A stretch of DNA of 40,407 nt from an uncultured Desulfobulbaceae bacterium (GTDB lineage Bacteria > Desulfobacterota > Desulfobulbia > Desulfobulbales > CALZHT01). The notes beneath the pieces were generated by a model. The model saw only the letters and a list, made by a program, of their open reading frames with translations, was not told the DNA's origin and did no database searches. Made by a program: the position numbers and the translations under genes. Below, in pieces: positions 17,566 through 26,861 of this stretch. The stretch is taken from positions 1 to 40,407 of the forward strand of contig CALZHT010000015.1 of assembly GCA_945787445.1 (NCBI GenBank), read 5' to 3'. The first letter of the stretch is position 1, and every line of letters starts with the position of its first letter.

Positions 17566-18969
17566 ATGTTCCAGCAGCAAGTTTACATTATTAACACAGT
17601 ACTGATGATGCTTGATGCGCTTTGTGTCATTGCAGCAGGGTATAGTGGCTATTATCTAAGGGCGTTTTTTTTTGAAAACAGTTTGTATCTTGATGGTCAA
17701 ATTTTTATCGCTTCCGTTTTAGTTGTAATGTTCATTAATAACTACAGTATGGGGAAATTTGAGCTCTATAGCGACAATACTCCTCCCAACACCCTCAGTC
17801 TGTTATGGTCAATATGCAAAGCTGTTATCGTGACCTTTGTTTTTATCACAACGGCCATCTTTTTGTTACAGATAGAAGAGTATACCAGGACATTTTTACT
17901 TCTTTTTTCCGCTTTTACTTTTATTTTTATTGCTCTACAAAGAATTATTGCACGATTCTATATAGATAGAATATCCAAAAATAGATTTAATGCCCGCAAG
18001 CTCCTTGTGGTGGGCAATCTAAGTAGGGGGAAAATTGTATCGGATATGCTGGAAAACCAGTTGAGTTGGGGGCATGAAGTAGTTGGCAGGTTAACCTCGC
18101 ACCAAGAAGAAAATGGTATAGGCGAGACAATGGGAACCATTGACGATCTTCCCAACGTTCTCCGTGAGAAGGCAATAGACGAAGTTATATTTACTCTCAG
18201 TGGGGATCGAAATATCAATTTAACCCGTCATATTGATATCTGCAGAAAAATGGGAGTGCCGGCCAGGATTTTACCAGCTCTCTGGACTCCTGGGATTCAC
18301 CCCCTTTCAGTGGAAAAATGCCAGGAAGTCCCCTTTCTCACCTTGCATGTGGATAATTTTAATGCCACAGGACTACTCTACAAAAGGATCCTTGATATAG
18401 TTGGCAGCCTGGTTGGAACAATCACCTTCCTTATTATGTATCCCTTTGTTGCAATCGCAATAAAATCGGATTCCTCAGGACCCGTTCTTTTCAAACAACG
18501 GAGAAAAGGGCAGCATGGCCGTGTTTTCAACCTCTATAAATTTAGGTCAATGTACATCAATGCAGAAGAGCTGAAACAGGACTTAATGAGCAAAAATGTA
18601 ATGAATGGAGCCATGTTTAAACTTAAGGATGATCCCAGGATTACTCGTGTCGGCAAATGGCTTCGAAAGAATTCTCTAGATGAATTTCCGCAGTTTGTAA
18701 ATGTCCTCAAAGGAGAAATGAGCTTAGTTGGCACCCGTCCTCCAACTTTAGAAGAAGTTGAAAGATACAATCCTGAGCACCTAAAAAGAATTGCGGCAAA
18801 ACCCGGGCTCACGGGATTATGGCAAATTTCAGGGAGAAATAAAATCACTGACTTTGATAAAGTTGTGGAATTGGATTGCAAATATCTTGAAAATTGGCGT
18901 TTTGTGGATGACATAAAAATTTTAGCCAAGACAATTTGGGTTGTTTTGCATCGTAAAGGGGCACTGTAG
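17566..18969 (+). CDS. Polyprenyl-phosphate sugar-1-phosphate transferase (WcaJ/PglC-type initiating enzyme)
   Basis: A 467-residue initiating phosphoglycosyltransferase. Four to five N-terminal membrane segments (about residues 1-130) are followed by a Rossmann-like region (KLLVVGNLSRGKIVSDML, about 145-162). A membrane hairpin at about 272-300 leads into the catalytic bacterial sugar transferase domain (PF02397). Its motifs are intact: FKQRRKGQHGRVFNLYKFRSM, DDPRITRVGKWLRKNSLDE with FPQ after it (catalytic Asp-Glu), LVGTRPP, and KPGLTGLWQISGRN. It loads the first sugar phosphate, often glucose or galactose, onto undecaprenyl phosphate at the inner membrane. A repeat element lies on each side, so the gene is isolated from the GT operons but clearly part of the locus. 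Confidence 0.93.
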   Translation: MFQQQVYIINTVLMMLDALCVIAAGYSGYYLRAFFFENSLYLDGQIFIASVLVVMFINNYSMGKFELYSDNTPPNTLSLLWSICKAVIVTFVFITTAIFLLQIEEYTRTFLLLFSAFTFIFIALQRIIARFYIDRISKNRFNARKLLVVGNLSRGKIVSDMLENQLSWGHEVVGRLTSHQEENGIGETMGTIDDLPNVLREKAIDEVIFTLSGDRNINLTRHIDICRKMGVPARILPALWTPGIHPLSVEKCQEVPFLTLHVDNFNATGLLYKRILDIVGSLVGTITFLIMYPFVAIAIKSDSSGPVLFKQRRKGQHGRVFNLYKFRSMYINAEELKQDLMSKNVMNGAMFKLKDDPRITRVGKWLRKNSLDEFPQFVNVLKGEMSLVGTRPPTLEEVERYNPEHLKRIAAKPGLTGLWQISGRNKITDFDKVVELDCKYLENWRFVDDIKILAKTIWVVLHRKGAL

Positions 18970-19065
18970 ACATCAGCAAACAGTGTTTATTATATTATTG
19001 GTTGAAATAATTACTCTCCTGCGATGTGACAGAGATAAGAAAAAATAAAAAACAGATCTTCAAAA

Positions 19066-19296
19066 TTGAAAGCTCCCCGCGGCCGCTTGCGCACGCGAAG
19101 CGTAACCAGCGGGGAACGTGAACAACAATTTTTTTAAATGCCACGCTAGAATTGCTGCCAGCTACCTTTTCATGTATGGATTAATCGCGTCCGCGCAACG
19201 GAGTGAGCAGACAATCTCCGCTTACAAGGACTTTTTGACTTTATTACATTCGTTCATTTACCCTGCAGTCCCGCAGAAGCTGGACGGGGAATGCAC
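19066..19296. repeat. Non-coding repeat element, copy B, with hairpin
   Basis: Shares with copy A both the opening AGCTCCCCGCGG and the 3' core at 19,213-19,296. About 90 extra bases lie between the two parts. The opening forms a strong hairpin: TCCCCGC (19,074-19,080) with GCGGGGA (19,109-19,115), and an inner CGCTT/AAGCG stem. The open frame at 19,118-19,432 falls inside the element and has no recognisable protein features, so it is not called as a gene. Both copies lie directly after a glycosyltransferase-type gene. Confidence 0.65.
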
Positions 19297-19582
19297 CCCA
19301 AAGGAAGTGCTCTTAGTTCACTTCCCTAAGCATCTACAAAACACCAGAAAGCAGAAAGTTCGCAAAGCGACCTTCAAAGACGTGTTACTCTATATATCAA
19401 AAGTATGTATGTGTGCTGAACAAGTATCTTAAAAGCTTTCTTCTTACATAAACAGTGATGTTCATAATATCATTCGTGCGAGAAACTCAGCAGAGAAACT
19501 AGAGTGTGCCTTTAATCGTTTTAAACGATTACAGATCAGACAGAACGCTGTATACCCAAAGGTAATAAATTTTCATACATAA
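19297..19582. other. Intergenic region with a perfect palindrome before the second GT4
   Basis: No gene was recognised. AATCGTTT-T-AAACGATT at 19,514-19,530 is a perfect 8-bp-armed palindrome 52 bp before the GT4 start, a possible operator-like site. No promoter can be called with confidence. Confidence 0.4.
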
Positions 19583-20782
19583 ATGAATATACTACTAGCA
19601 AACAAATTTTTTTATTTAAATGGTGGATCAGAGAGGGTTTTCTTCCAGGAACGTGATTTCCTTTTGAGGAATGGAATAAAAGTTATTGACTTCTCAATGG
19701 AAGATCCGAGGAATTTTTATTCGCCTTATTCCTCGTTCTTTATTTCTCAAATCGATTATAAAAATTCTTCCGGGCTTATCAATAATGTAAAAAGTGGAGC
19801 AAATTTTATTCATTCATCAGAATCTGTAAAAAAAATAAAAAAATTGATTACAAAAGAAAAACCGCACATTGCACACCTGCATAACATATATCACCAGATC
19901 ACACCGGCAATTATTCCAGTACTCCATGAATATGGTGTTAAAATAATCCTTACATTGCATGATGGAAAACTGATATGCCCTTCGTATTTAATGTTAGATA
20001 AAGGGAATATATGCACGTCATGCGCTGGTCGATATTTCTGGAGATCGATGACAAGGAACTGCCAAGGCTCCTATATGAGAGGGGCGTTATTCATGCTTGA
20101 AGGTTTTTGGCATAAATGGAAGAGGAGCTATCAACTTGTTGATCTTTTTATTGCACCGAGCCAATTTCTTGCCGACTTGACACGCCTAAGAATTCCTGAA
20201 AACAAGATTATTATATTGCATAATGGAATTAATACTGATGCCCCCCCTCCTCATCCACAGGATGCAGGATATGCTCTGTATTTTGGCAGGCTCTCAAGGG
20301 AAAAGGGAGTTGAGACACTTCTGAAGGCCCATCATCTACTATCAAATGGCATTGAATTAAAAATAGTCGGCACCGGCCCTCTGGAGGATAAATTGCGTTC
20401 TAAATTTCCTTCTGTAGAATTTCTTGGCCATCTGGAGGGAGATGCATTAAATAATGCTATTGTTCACTCCTCTTTTGCCATTGTGCCTTCCGAGGTGAAT
20501 GAAAATTGCTCTATGGTGATTCTCGAAGCCATGGCTATGGGAAAACCAGTAATCGGAAGCAGAATCGGGGGGATACCAGAACAAATTGAAGATGGGGAAA
20601 CCGGACTTTTGTTTGAAATGGGAAATGCGAAAGATCTTGCCAGTAAGATACAATTTCTCATGAAAAATCACCCCACGCGGATAGATATGGGTAAGGCGGC
20701 AAGGAAAAAGCTGGAAGCAGAATATTCACTCACCGATCACTGTCGCAACTTGCTGAAAGCATATGAAAATATCCTGAAGTAG
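19583..20782 (+). CDS. Glycosyltransferase family 4, paralogue of the 13,886 gene
   Basis: A 399-residue GT4 of exactly the same length as the 13,886 product and alignable without obvious gaps: NILLANKFFYLNGGSERVFF against KLLLVNKFFHLNGGSEKVFF, and HLHNIYHQITPAIIPVL, ICPSYLML, GRLSREKGVETLLKAHH and the EX7E motif ENCSMVILE with GKPVIGSRIGGIPE. The shared CxxCxGRYFWRSMTRNCQGS region suggests similar acceptors. Codon use is more AT-rich than in the paralogue, so the two were probably acquired or have evolved separately rather than arising from a fresh duplication. It probably adds another residue of the same sugar type to the repeat unit. Confidence 0.9.
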   Translation: MNILLANKFFYLNGGSERVFFQERDFLLRNGIKVIDFSMEDPRNFYSPYSSFFISQIDYKNSSGLINNVKSGANFIHSSESVKKIKKLITKEKPHIAHLHNIYHQITPAIIPVLHEYGVKIILTLHDGKLICPSYLMLDKGNICTSCAGRYFWRSMTRNCQGSYMRGALFMLEGFWHKWKRSYQLVDLFIAPSQFLADLTRLRIPENKIIILHNGINTDAPPPHPQDAGYALYFGRLSREKGVETLLKAHHLLSNGIELKIVGTGPLEDKLRSKFPSVEFLGHLEGDALNNAIVHSSFAIVPSEVNENCSMVILEAMAMGKPVIGSRIGGIPEQIEDGETGLLFEMGNAKDLASKIQFLMKNHPTRIDMGKAARKKLEAEYSLTDHCRNLLKAYENILK

Positions 20783-20896
20783 TGATGAGGATACTTTGAA
20801 ATTCTTCTTGCCGTTTCTGCTTTGCCGGGGGTCTTTTAGACTTGCATACGACACATCCCGTCTTATTGGAATACGTCATCTTCTATAAGGAATAGG

Positions 20897-21868
20897 ATGG
20901 ATACGAAAAATATTTTACGAAAAGCAGATTGTTTTCTGAATCACACAATCCTCAAACGCTTCGGAGATAAGCCCTCTTTGCTTATTCTTGCCTTTCATTC
21001 AATTCTAGAGGATGGTTTGAAAGAATCCCGTGCGAACATTGATCCATATGCGAATCATGGCATTACCGATTCGGTTTTTCGCAGTTGTGTCGATTACTTT
21101 TACTGCAAAGGGTATACCTTTATTTCGCCGGTCGACATCCTTAAAGGATTGTATCCTGATAAACCATATATCATGATTACCTTTGATGATGGGTACGCGA
21201 ATAACTCTCGCGCCCTGCCTGTTCTGCACGAGTATAAAATACCGGCGGTGTTTTTTATCACGGCAGAAAATGTACGCATTAATCAAAGTTTCTGGTGGGA
21301 TATTGCTTGGCGTAAACGCAAGGAACAAGGATGGATTGATCAGCGCATTTTAAAAGAGCAAGATAGTTTGAAACAGAAGACGGCAGAAGCAATCGATGCC
21401 TATATCAACGAAAGCTTTGGCACACAGGCATTCTCTCCCCAATCAGCGCATGACCGACCGTTTACACCCGATGAATTGCGTGCATTCTCTCAGGATGAAT
21501 TCGTGCATATCGGAAATCATGCCTTTCGCCACGCCCTGTCTCTAGCGTATACTCCTGAACAATGGAGTAAGCAGATTAGCCAAGCACAGGAGTATCTTGC
21601 TTCTTTGACCGGTTATGATCCGTTGATCTTCGCCTATCCTGATGGATACTGGGACGATGCAGGAGTGAGCGCCTTGCGGGCGTGCGGTATTCCACTGGCA
21701 GTGACGGTGGATTGGCGCAAAAATTACCTGCCGCTTGAAGAAACCGGCGACGGATTGCTCAAACTCGCTAGATTTGTGCTCAATGGCCACCAGGATGTTG
21801 TCCTCCAATGCAGACTATTTCGCTGCGATTTTTCAGTATATGGTATGTTAAAGAGATTTGTCGGCTGA
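20897..21868 (+). CDS. Polysaccharide deacetylase (NodB homology domain, CE4)
   Basis: A 323-residue protein with the NodB domain. The catalytic base and metal ligand motif TFDDGYANN is at residues 95-103 (Asp97, Asp98), and the metal-binding HxxxH is His208-Ala-Phe-Arg-His212. ILAFHSI near the N-terminus and FAYPDGYWDDAG near 245-256 are also family features. It removes N- or O-acetyl groups from sugars of the EPS. No signal peptide is visible, so it may act in the cytoplasm on lipid-linked intermediates, as with the deacetylases attached to PEP-CTERM-type EPS loci. It follows the GT4 after about 115 bp; AAGGAATAGG precedes the start. Confidence 0.88.
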   Translation: MDTKNILRKADCFLNHTILKRFGDKPSLLILAFHSILEDGLKESRANIDPYANHGITDSVFRSCVDYFYCKGYTFISPVDILKGLYPDKPYIMITFDDGYANNSRALPVLHEYKIPAVFFITAENVRINQSFWWDIAWRKRKEQGWIDQRILKEQDSLKQKTAEAIDAYINESFGTQAFSPQSAHDRPFTPDELRAFSQDEFVHIGNHAFRHALSLAYTPEQWSKQISQAQEYLASLTGYDPLIFAYPDGYWDDAGVSALRACGIPLAVTVDWRKNYLPLEETGDGLLKLARFVLNGHQDVVLQCRLFRCDFSVYGMLKRFVG

Positions 21869-22434
21869 ACGGTGCATGCAGATAATATCTAGATAAATTC
21901 CTTGAGGTTGATGGAAATTAACAGTAAAAGAATTCCGGAATGGATAAAGATAACTTATGATCGTAATTAGGTCCGGCGATCTGAATCGTGACGATGCTAT
22001 TAAACGCTAGGGAATTACTTTTGAAACCGCCAGGAGTGAATGTTTCCCGGAATCATGCGAGACTTTTAGGATTGACCGGGAAAATGGTAATGAAATCGTA
22101 TCCCAAGAGATGGAAGATTAATGCCCCTTTAGACTGCTTGAATCAAATTGCAATTTGTCCTTGCGGATATTGTAACGCAGTTTACGCAACCACTCACAGA
22201 GAGCTTCGGGAGTATGGGTGTTACTATGATGAACAGGCTTTCCGCCAGGTGCGGAGACGAAGCCGAAGTTATGCTTACAATGAGACAAGCAGACTCCCAC
22301 AAGTGCTGTAAATTTGTTTGTTTTATTTTTCTCCTGGGGGAACAACTGTAAGGGCACTTTAATTGGGCGCAGATCGGACCTTTATGCTTAATCACCCCGA
22401 TATTTTTTTACAAGTACATCAAGGAAGGAAGTTT
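21869..22434. other. Intergenic region, possible decayed element
   Basis: About 560 bp between the deacetylase and the export gene. Several short frames overlap on both strands (21,988-22,311, 22,148-22,351 and 22,129-22,395 reverse), none with motifs I recognise. CCGC-CAGGT-GCGG at about 22,244-22,256 is a short hairpin. Open frames on both strands over the same 200 bp, with moderately high G+C, suggest a remnant of a mobile element or an RNA-coding repeat, but this is not established. Confidence 0.4.
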
Positions 22435-23025
22435 ATGAAATTTAACAAAAAAATGTTTGTATTCTTTATCTTCATTATAATGAGCGCATTACCTGCCTGG
22501 ACGCTTGGGCAAGAAAACAAGCCGGCAGAATCGAGCCAGGGATTAGACTATGTTCTCGGCCCCAGTGATATTCTCGATATTTCCGTTTGGAAAAATGATG
22601 CTCTTACTAAACAATTGCCTGTTCTTCCTGATGGCAAAATTTCCTTCCCCCTAATAGGTGAGGTCATGGCCGGCGGAAAGACGGTTGCCAAACTCAAGGA
22701 AGAACTGGAAAAAAAACTTACCAACTTTATATCAAGCCCCGTCCTCTCTGTTGTGGTGACCCAGGTTAATAGCATGCAGATCTATGTTATCGGCAGAGTC
22801 AACAGACCTGGGCGCTACCAGATAAACACCGACATTAATACGCTCCAGGCCCTTGCCCTGGCTGGTGGGCTGACCCCTTTTGCAAAAAGAGAAAAAATTA
22901 AATTATTCAGAGAAGTAGATGGCAAGACTCGGATTTTTTCATTCAATTACGATAAGGTCTCACAAGGAGAAAATCTTGACCAAAATATCCAACTCAAAAG
23001 AGGAGATGTGATAGTTGCCCCCTAG
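22435..23025 (+). CDS. Polysaccharide export protein (Wza-like, PEP-CTERM locus type)
   Basis: A 196-residue periplasmic/outer-membrane export protein. A signal peptide (about residues 1-23, ending before QENK) is followed by the Poly_export domain (YVLGPSDILDISVWKNDALT, LPDGKISFPLIGEVMAGGKT) and an SLBB domain (YVIGRVNRPGRYQINTDINT, LQALALAGGLTPFA). There is no lipobox cysteine, unlike E. coli Wza, and the protein is short, as in the subfamily attached to PEP-CTERM EPS loci. The ATG at 22,435 is chosen over the longer frame from 22,363 because of AAGGAAGGAAG just upstream and because it gives a clean signal peptide. It opens the export module and is followed after 23 bp by the outer-membrane protein. 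Confidence 0.9.
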   Translation: MKFNKKMFVFFIFIIMSALPAWTLGQENKPAESSQGLDYVLGPSDILDISVWKNDALTKQLPVLPDGKISFPLIGEVMAGGKTVAKLKEELEKKLTNFISSPVLSVVVTQVNSMQIYVIGRVNRPGRYQINTDINTLQALALAGGLTPFAKREKIKLFREVDGKTRIFSFNYDKVSQGENLDQNIQLKRGDVIVAP

Positions 23026-23048
23026 CCTATCACCACAGAAATTTATTC

Positions 23049-24230
23049 ATGCATTTGTATAATAAGTATATATTATTACTCATTTTTATTTCATTGCCAA
23101 TAATATCCCCACAAGAGGCCATCGGCGATGATTTTCAAATTATTCCTTCTGTTTCATTACTGGAGGAATACAATGACAATATTTTATTCCGCAATACTGA
23201 TGAGCTTGATGATTTTATCACTACACTTTCACCCGCCCTTGAACTCATTGAGCGGACAGAAAGACTTGACACCAGGCTCGAAGGAATTATTGAAGCAATT
23301 GCCTATACAGACAATGACGAATTTAATAGCGTAGACCAAAATTTTTCCTGGATTCTGCAGTACCTGCTTAGTCAAAACGTCAATGTAAAGACTGATATAG
23401 AGTATGTTAAAGATTCCCGTGTTGATCGTGATATAGAAACCACAGGTCTGATCCTAGGTACTGCCACACGCGAACAGGAAAAATATTCTTTAACAGGAGA
23501 ATGGGGATTGTCAGAAAAAACTTCAACAGAAGTAACCTACAGATATTTTGAAGAGGACTATGATGATCCGGAATTTAATGAGTATTATTCACATTATATA
23601 ACATTCGGCTTGTCCCATTTCCTCAGTGCATTTACCAAGCCCACCAATTTTAAAACAAATGTCAGCTACGACCGATATGAATTTTCTACATCTTCTGTGC
23701 AGAATTACGCCTGGACTTTTGGAGTTGAAAGATCCCTTTCTGAGATCTTCACGCTCAATGTATTTCTGGGACCACGGTATGCAGAAACAACGTTCGACAC
23801 AATTCAATTTATCCAGCAAACAAATGAAGATTGGGGAGGAACAGGACATATTTCTTTGGATTACCAAGGGGAAGTTGCAAAGGCAACCATTACCCTGATG
23901 CATAATTTACAGGCGGCCTCTGGAAGTGATGGGACAACGGAAAGAACCGGCGCTATTCTTGATATCAATCGAAGGTTTTCGCAAGAGATACGAGGGGGCT
24001 TCTGGACCCGATACTTCAGAAACCAATCAAATTCGCAAGTCCCTACGGTAGAAAACATCGATAAAAACAACTATCATCTTGGATCCTACATCAACTATGC
24101 ATTCACCGAAAACCTTGCCCTACGATTTTCTTATTCTTTCACTGTAATCGAGGATAAGGAAGCAGATACGGAAAGTTTGCGAAATCGATTCTTTATTCGC
24201 CTGTATTATCAATATCCATTATTTGAATAA
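23049..24230 (+). CDS. Outer-membrane beta-barrel protein of PEP-CTERM-type EPS loci
   Basis: A 393-residue protein with a signal peptide (hydrophobic residues 8-20) and then an alternating polar/aromatic pattern typical of transmembrane beta-strands, for example YNDNILFRNTDELDDFITTL, FKTNVSYDRYEFSTSS and FSYSFTVIEDKEADTESL. It ends with RLYYQYPLFE, an aromatic-rich last strand. This matches the TIGR03016-like 'PEP-CTERM system associated' family, which sits at this exact place in such loci. It probably forms or supports the outer-membrane pore for EPS. It lies 18 bp before the chain-length gene, with AAGGAG between them. Confidence 0.82.
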   Translation: MHLYNKYILLLIFISLPIISPQEAIGDDFQIIPSVSLLEEYNDNILFRNTDELDDFITTLSPALELIERTERLDTRLEGIIEAIAYTDNDEFNSVDQNFSWILQYLLSQNVNVKTDIEYVKDSRVDRDIETTGLILGTATREQEKYSLTGEWGLSEKTSTEVTYRYFEEDYDDPEFNEYYSHYITFGLSHFLSAFTKPTNFKTNVSYDRYEFSTSSVQNYAWTFGVERSLSEIFTLNVFLGPRYAETTFDTIQFIQQTNEDWGGTGHISLDYQGEVAKATITLMHNLQAASGSDGTTERTGAILDINRRFSQEIRGGFWTRYFRNQSNSQVPTVENIDKNNYHLGSYINYAFTENLALRFSYSFTVIEDKEADTESLRNRFFIRLYYQYPLFE

Positions 24231-24248
24231 ATAAGGAGAAAAACGTAT

Positions 24249-25826
24249 ATGGAAACAAATGTAATGTCGGTACAAGACATTATGGACATAGTGAAGCGGA
24301 GGAAATGGAGTCTCATCCTGCCGGCACTGCTAATTTTTTTGATAGCGGCGAGTGTTTCTTTTGTTCTACCGCCCATTTATAAATCCATTTCCACCATTCT
24401 CATTGAGGACCAGGAAATTCCCTCTGATCTTGTAACGTCTACCATAACAAGTTATGCCGAGCAGCGCCTGCAAACCATCAACCAGACAATCATGAGTACC
24501 ACCAGACTTCTCGATATCATCAATGAGCATAAACTTTACGAAGATCGTAAAGGAAAATGGACAATAGAGGAAATTGTAGACAAAATGCGGGAGGATATCT
24601 CTCTTGAACCTATCAGCACAGAAATTATTGACCGGAGAACCGGAAGGCCAACCTCGGCAACGATAGCCTTTACGCTATCATTCGAAGGAAAAAATGATCC
24701 GGAAATGGTCCAGAAGGTTGCCAATGTCCTCGCCTCATTATTTCTGGAAGAAAATCTTAAGGTCAGGGAACGGCAGGCCCAGGAGACATCCAAGTTCTTT
24801 AAGGATGAAATGGAACGGGTTAAAGCGGACCTTGATAGGCTGGAGAAAACCATAGCCGATTTCAAAGAAAAAAATGTCGAAGTACTTCCTGAGGTTTTGC
24901 AGGTCAATATGCAAAACCTGCATAACACCGAAATCACTATTGAAAGAATCAATGAGCAACTTCGCACTCTCAAAGAGCGTGAAGGCTATCTCCAATCACA
25001 ACTTTCCAGCATTTCTCCGGAGTTAGAGGAAATAGTCACTGATAAAAAAAGGCTCAACGAATTAACAACGGAGTTGCGCCATCTTCAAGCAAGCTATTCC
25101 GACCAATATCCTGATGTTATCCTGCTGAAAGAAGAAATTAGCAAACTTGAAGAAAAAATTGAAGGTTCAGCAGCCTCAACCAAATCCCCGACAGCCATTC
25201 CTGACAACCCAGCGTATATTAATTTGTCCGCCCAACTTGCCGGCGCCAGGGTGGAAATCCAATCGAAAGAACGACAGATTACTGAATTGCTGAAGACAAG
25301 GGAACTTTACAGTAAAAGAATTGCCGCCACCCCAAGCGTCGAAGGCAAATATAATGCGATTGTTATCGAACGGGACAGGACCCAGAAAAAATACGATGAC
25401 CTGATGAAAAAGTATATGGAAGCAACAGTGGCCCAGGGGCTGGAACGAGAGCAAAAAGGAGAACGATTTACCTTGATCGACCCTGCAAATTTACCTGAAA
25501 AGCCCTATAAACCAAACCGGCTGGCTATTATGCTCATCGGTCTTGTTTTTGGTATTGGAGCGGGCATAGGTTTTCTATCATTGCGAGAGTACTCCGATCA
25601 CTCGGTGCGCAGCGCCAATGCTCTGGCAATGGCTACTTCATTTCCCGTTCTCGCCAGTATCCCGGAAATTTATTCCGATAAGGACCTGGCCCGCAGAAGG
25701 ACAACGCTCTTGAGCCAGATTCTTTTGGTTTTTCTCGTTATTGGCATAGGCTTGGCAAGTTTTCACTACCTGGTCATGGATTTTGATGAATTTTGGGCTA
25801 AATTAATGCGCAAATTTACACTATAA
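24249..25826 (+). CDS. EPS chain-length determinant protein (Wzz/Wzc periplasmic type)
   Basis: A 525-residue inner-membrane polysaccharide co-polymerase. TM1 is at about residues 19-40 (RRKWSLILPALLIFLIAASV), and a long periplasmic coiled-coil region follows (about 170-400, Glu/Lys-rich with heptads). The C-terminal PxxPxxP-like motif LPEKPYKPNRLAIMLIGLVF leads into TM2 near 425-445. An extra hydrophobic segment lies at about 490-510, a feature of the PEP-CTERM locus subfamily. There is no kinase domain; it is supplied by the separate gene at 25,875. The pair controls polymer length and export through phosphorylation-dependent oligomer changes. Confidence 0.9.
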   Translation: METNVMSVQDIMDIVKRRKWSLILPALLIFLIAASVSFVLPPIYKSISTILIEDQEIPSDLVTSTITSYAEQRLQTINQTIMSTTRLLDIINEHKLYEDRKGKWTIEEIVDKMREDISLEPISTEIIDRRTGRPTSATIAFTLSFEGKNDPEMVQKVANVLASLFLEENLKVRERQAQETSKFFKDEMERVKADLDRLEKTIADFKEKNVEVLPEVLQVNMQNLHNTEITIERINEQLRTLKEREGYLQSQLSSISPELEEIVTDKKRLNELTTELRHLQASYSDQYPDVILLKEEISKLEEKIEGSAASTKSPTAIPDNPAYINLSAQLAGARVEIQSKERQITELLKTRELYSKRIAATPSVEGKYNAIVIERDRTQKKYDDLMKKYMEATVAQGLEREQKGERFTLIDPANLPEKPYKPNRLAIMLIGLVFGIGAGIGFLSLREYSDHSVRSANALAMATSFPVLASIPEIYSDKDLARRRTTLLSQILLVFLVIGIGLASFHYLVMDFDEFWAKLMRKFTL

Positions 25827-25874
25827 CTTCAAGAGATTTAAAAAATGAACTTTGTTATTTAGGGAGCAGATTCC

Positions 25875-26696
25875 GTGAAAATTCGAAAAGCGCTGGAAAA
25901 AGCGAAAACAGTTCGGGAAGAAGATATCCTTACAGGTCCAAAATCCTTTGCAGGTACAAGTTCTGCCGGCACAGATGTGAATACAGAAAACTTAATCCCA
26001 GATTACTCTGAATCCACCGAAATTACTCTTGATTACAAAAAAATCAATAAAAACCATTGCGTTGCTTTCTTTGCAGACGCACCGGAAAACAATTCATACA
26101 AGGTTCTTCGCACCCAAATTCTTCAACGCACCAGAGTAAAGAATTGGAACACCATAATGATAACCAGTGCTCATAAGGGAGAGGGAAAAACCCTCACCTC
26201 CATTAACTTAGCCCTCACTTTTGCTAAACAGTTTAATCAGACTGCCCTCCTGGTGGATGCCGATCTGTTGCGACAAGATATTCATAAATCTTTAGGCTTT
26301 GCGAGCAATAAGGGTTTAGGCGATTATCTTATGGGCAAAAAGCCTCTCAAAGAGCTCATATATTGGCCGGGTATTGAAAAACTGAGTATCATTTCCGGAG
26401 GCAATTCTATACAGGAAAGCACCGAACTCCTCGAATCACCAAAAATGTCGAACCTTGTCCATGAAATGAAAAATCGTTACAAAGATCGTTATGTTTTTTT
26501 TGACGTCCCTCCTCTACTGGAAAAGGCTGATGCCATTGCCTTTGCACCCATGGTTGATTGTGTCCTTATGGTAGTCCAGGCAGGGAAAACATCCATGGAA
26601 GATGTAAAAAAAGCCTTGGAGTATATTCCAAAAGAAAAATTCCTGGGCTTTGTTTTAAACCGCCAGAACGAGCAAGAATCAGTCTATTATTATTAA
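25875..26696 (+). CDS. BY-type tyrosine autokinase of the EPS locus
   Basis: A 273-residue cytoplasmic protein of the CpsD/CapB family. Walker A is SAHKGEGKT (about 98-106), Walker A' is ALLVDADLLRQD (about 124-135) and Walker B is YVFFDVPPLL (about 206-215). The C-terminus ends SVYYY, a tyrosine cluster that is the usual autophosphorylation site. The start is GTG at 25,875 after an AGGGAGCAG site. It partners with the preceding co-polymerase, which lacks a kinase domain, and the order matches PEP-CTERM EPS loci. The N-terminal 60 residues are poorly ordered in composition, as usual for this subfamily. Confidence 0.92.
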   Translation: MKIRKALEKAKTVREEDILTGPKSFAGTSSAGTDVNTENLIPDYSESTEITLDYKKINKNHCVAFFADAPENNSYKVLRTQILQRTRVKNWNTIMITSAHKGEGKTLTSINLALTFAKQFNQTALLVDADLLRQDIHKSLGFASNKGLGDYLMGKKPLKELIYWPGIEKLSIISGGNSIQESTELLESPKMSNLVHEMKNRYKDRYVFFDVPPLLEKADAIAFAPMVDCVLMVVQAGKTSMEDVKKALEYIPKEKFLGFVLNRQNEQESVYYY

Positions 26697-26861
26697 TAGG
26701 TGAAGAACATTCATGCTTGACGCATCACGCTCATCTCCATATAATTCGACTCATCTTATGGAAGAGTCTTGTCCCGCTTCATTGTTATTTCTATGAAAAA
26801 AACATTCATGGGCATTATTCTCCCTTTTTCCTTATAAGACTAACAAATAAGGATATTCGAA

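Noticed and set aside
19118-19432. 104-codon frame after the initiating transferase gene
   Set aside because: It overlaps repeat copy B; the same DNA at copy A has no corresponding frame, so it is unlikely to be coding.
22244-22275. GGCTTTCCGCC...GACGAAGCC, first read as another GEMM riboswitch
   Set aside because: The GGCAAACC and GGCCTAA elements are missing, and only the hairpin and a GACGAAG string look similar.
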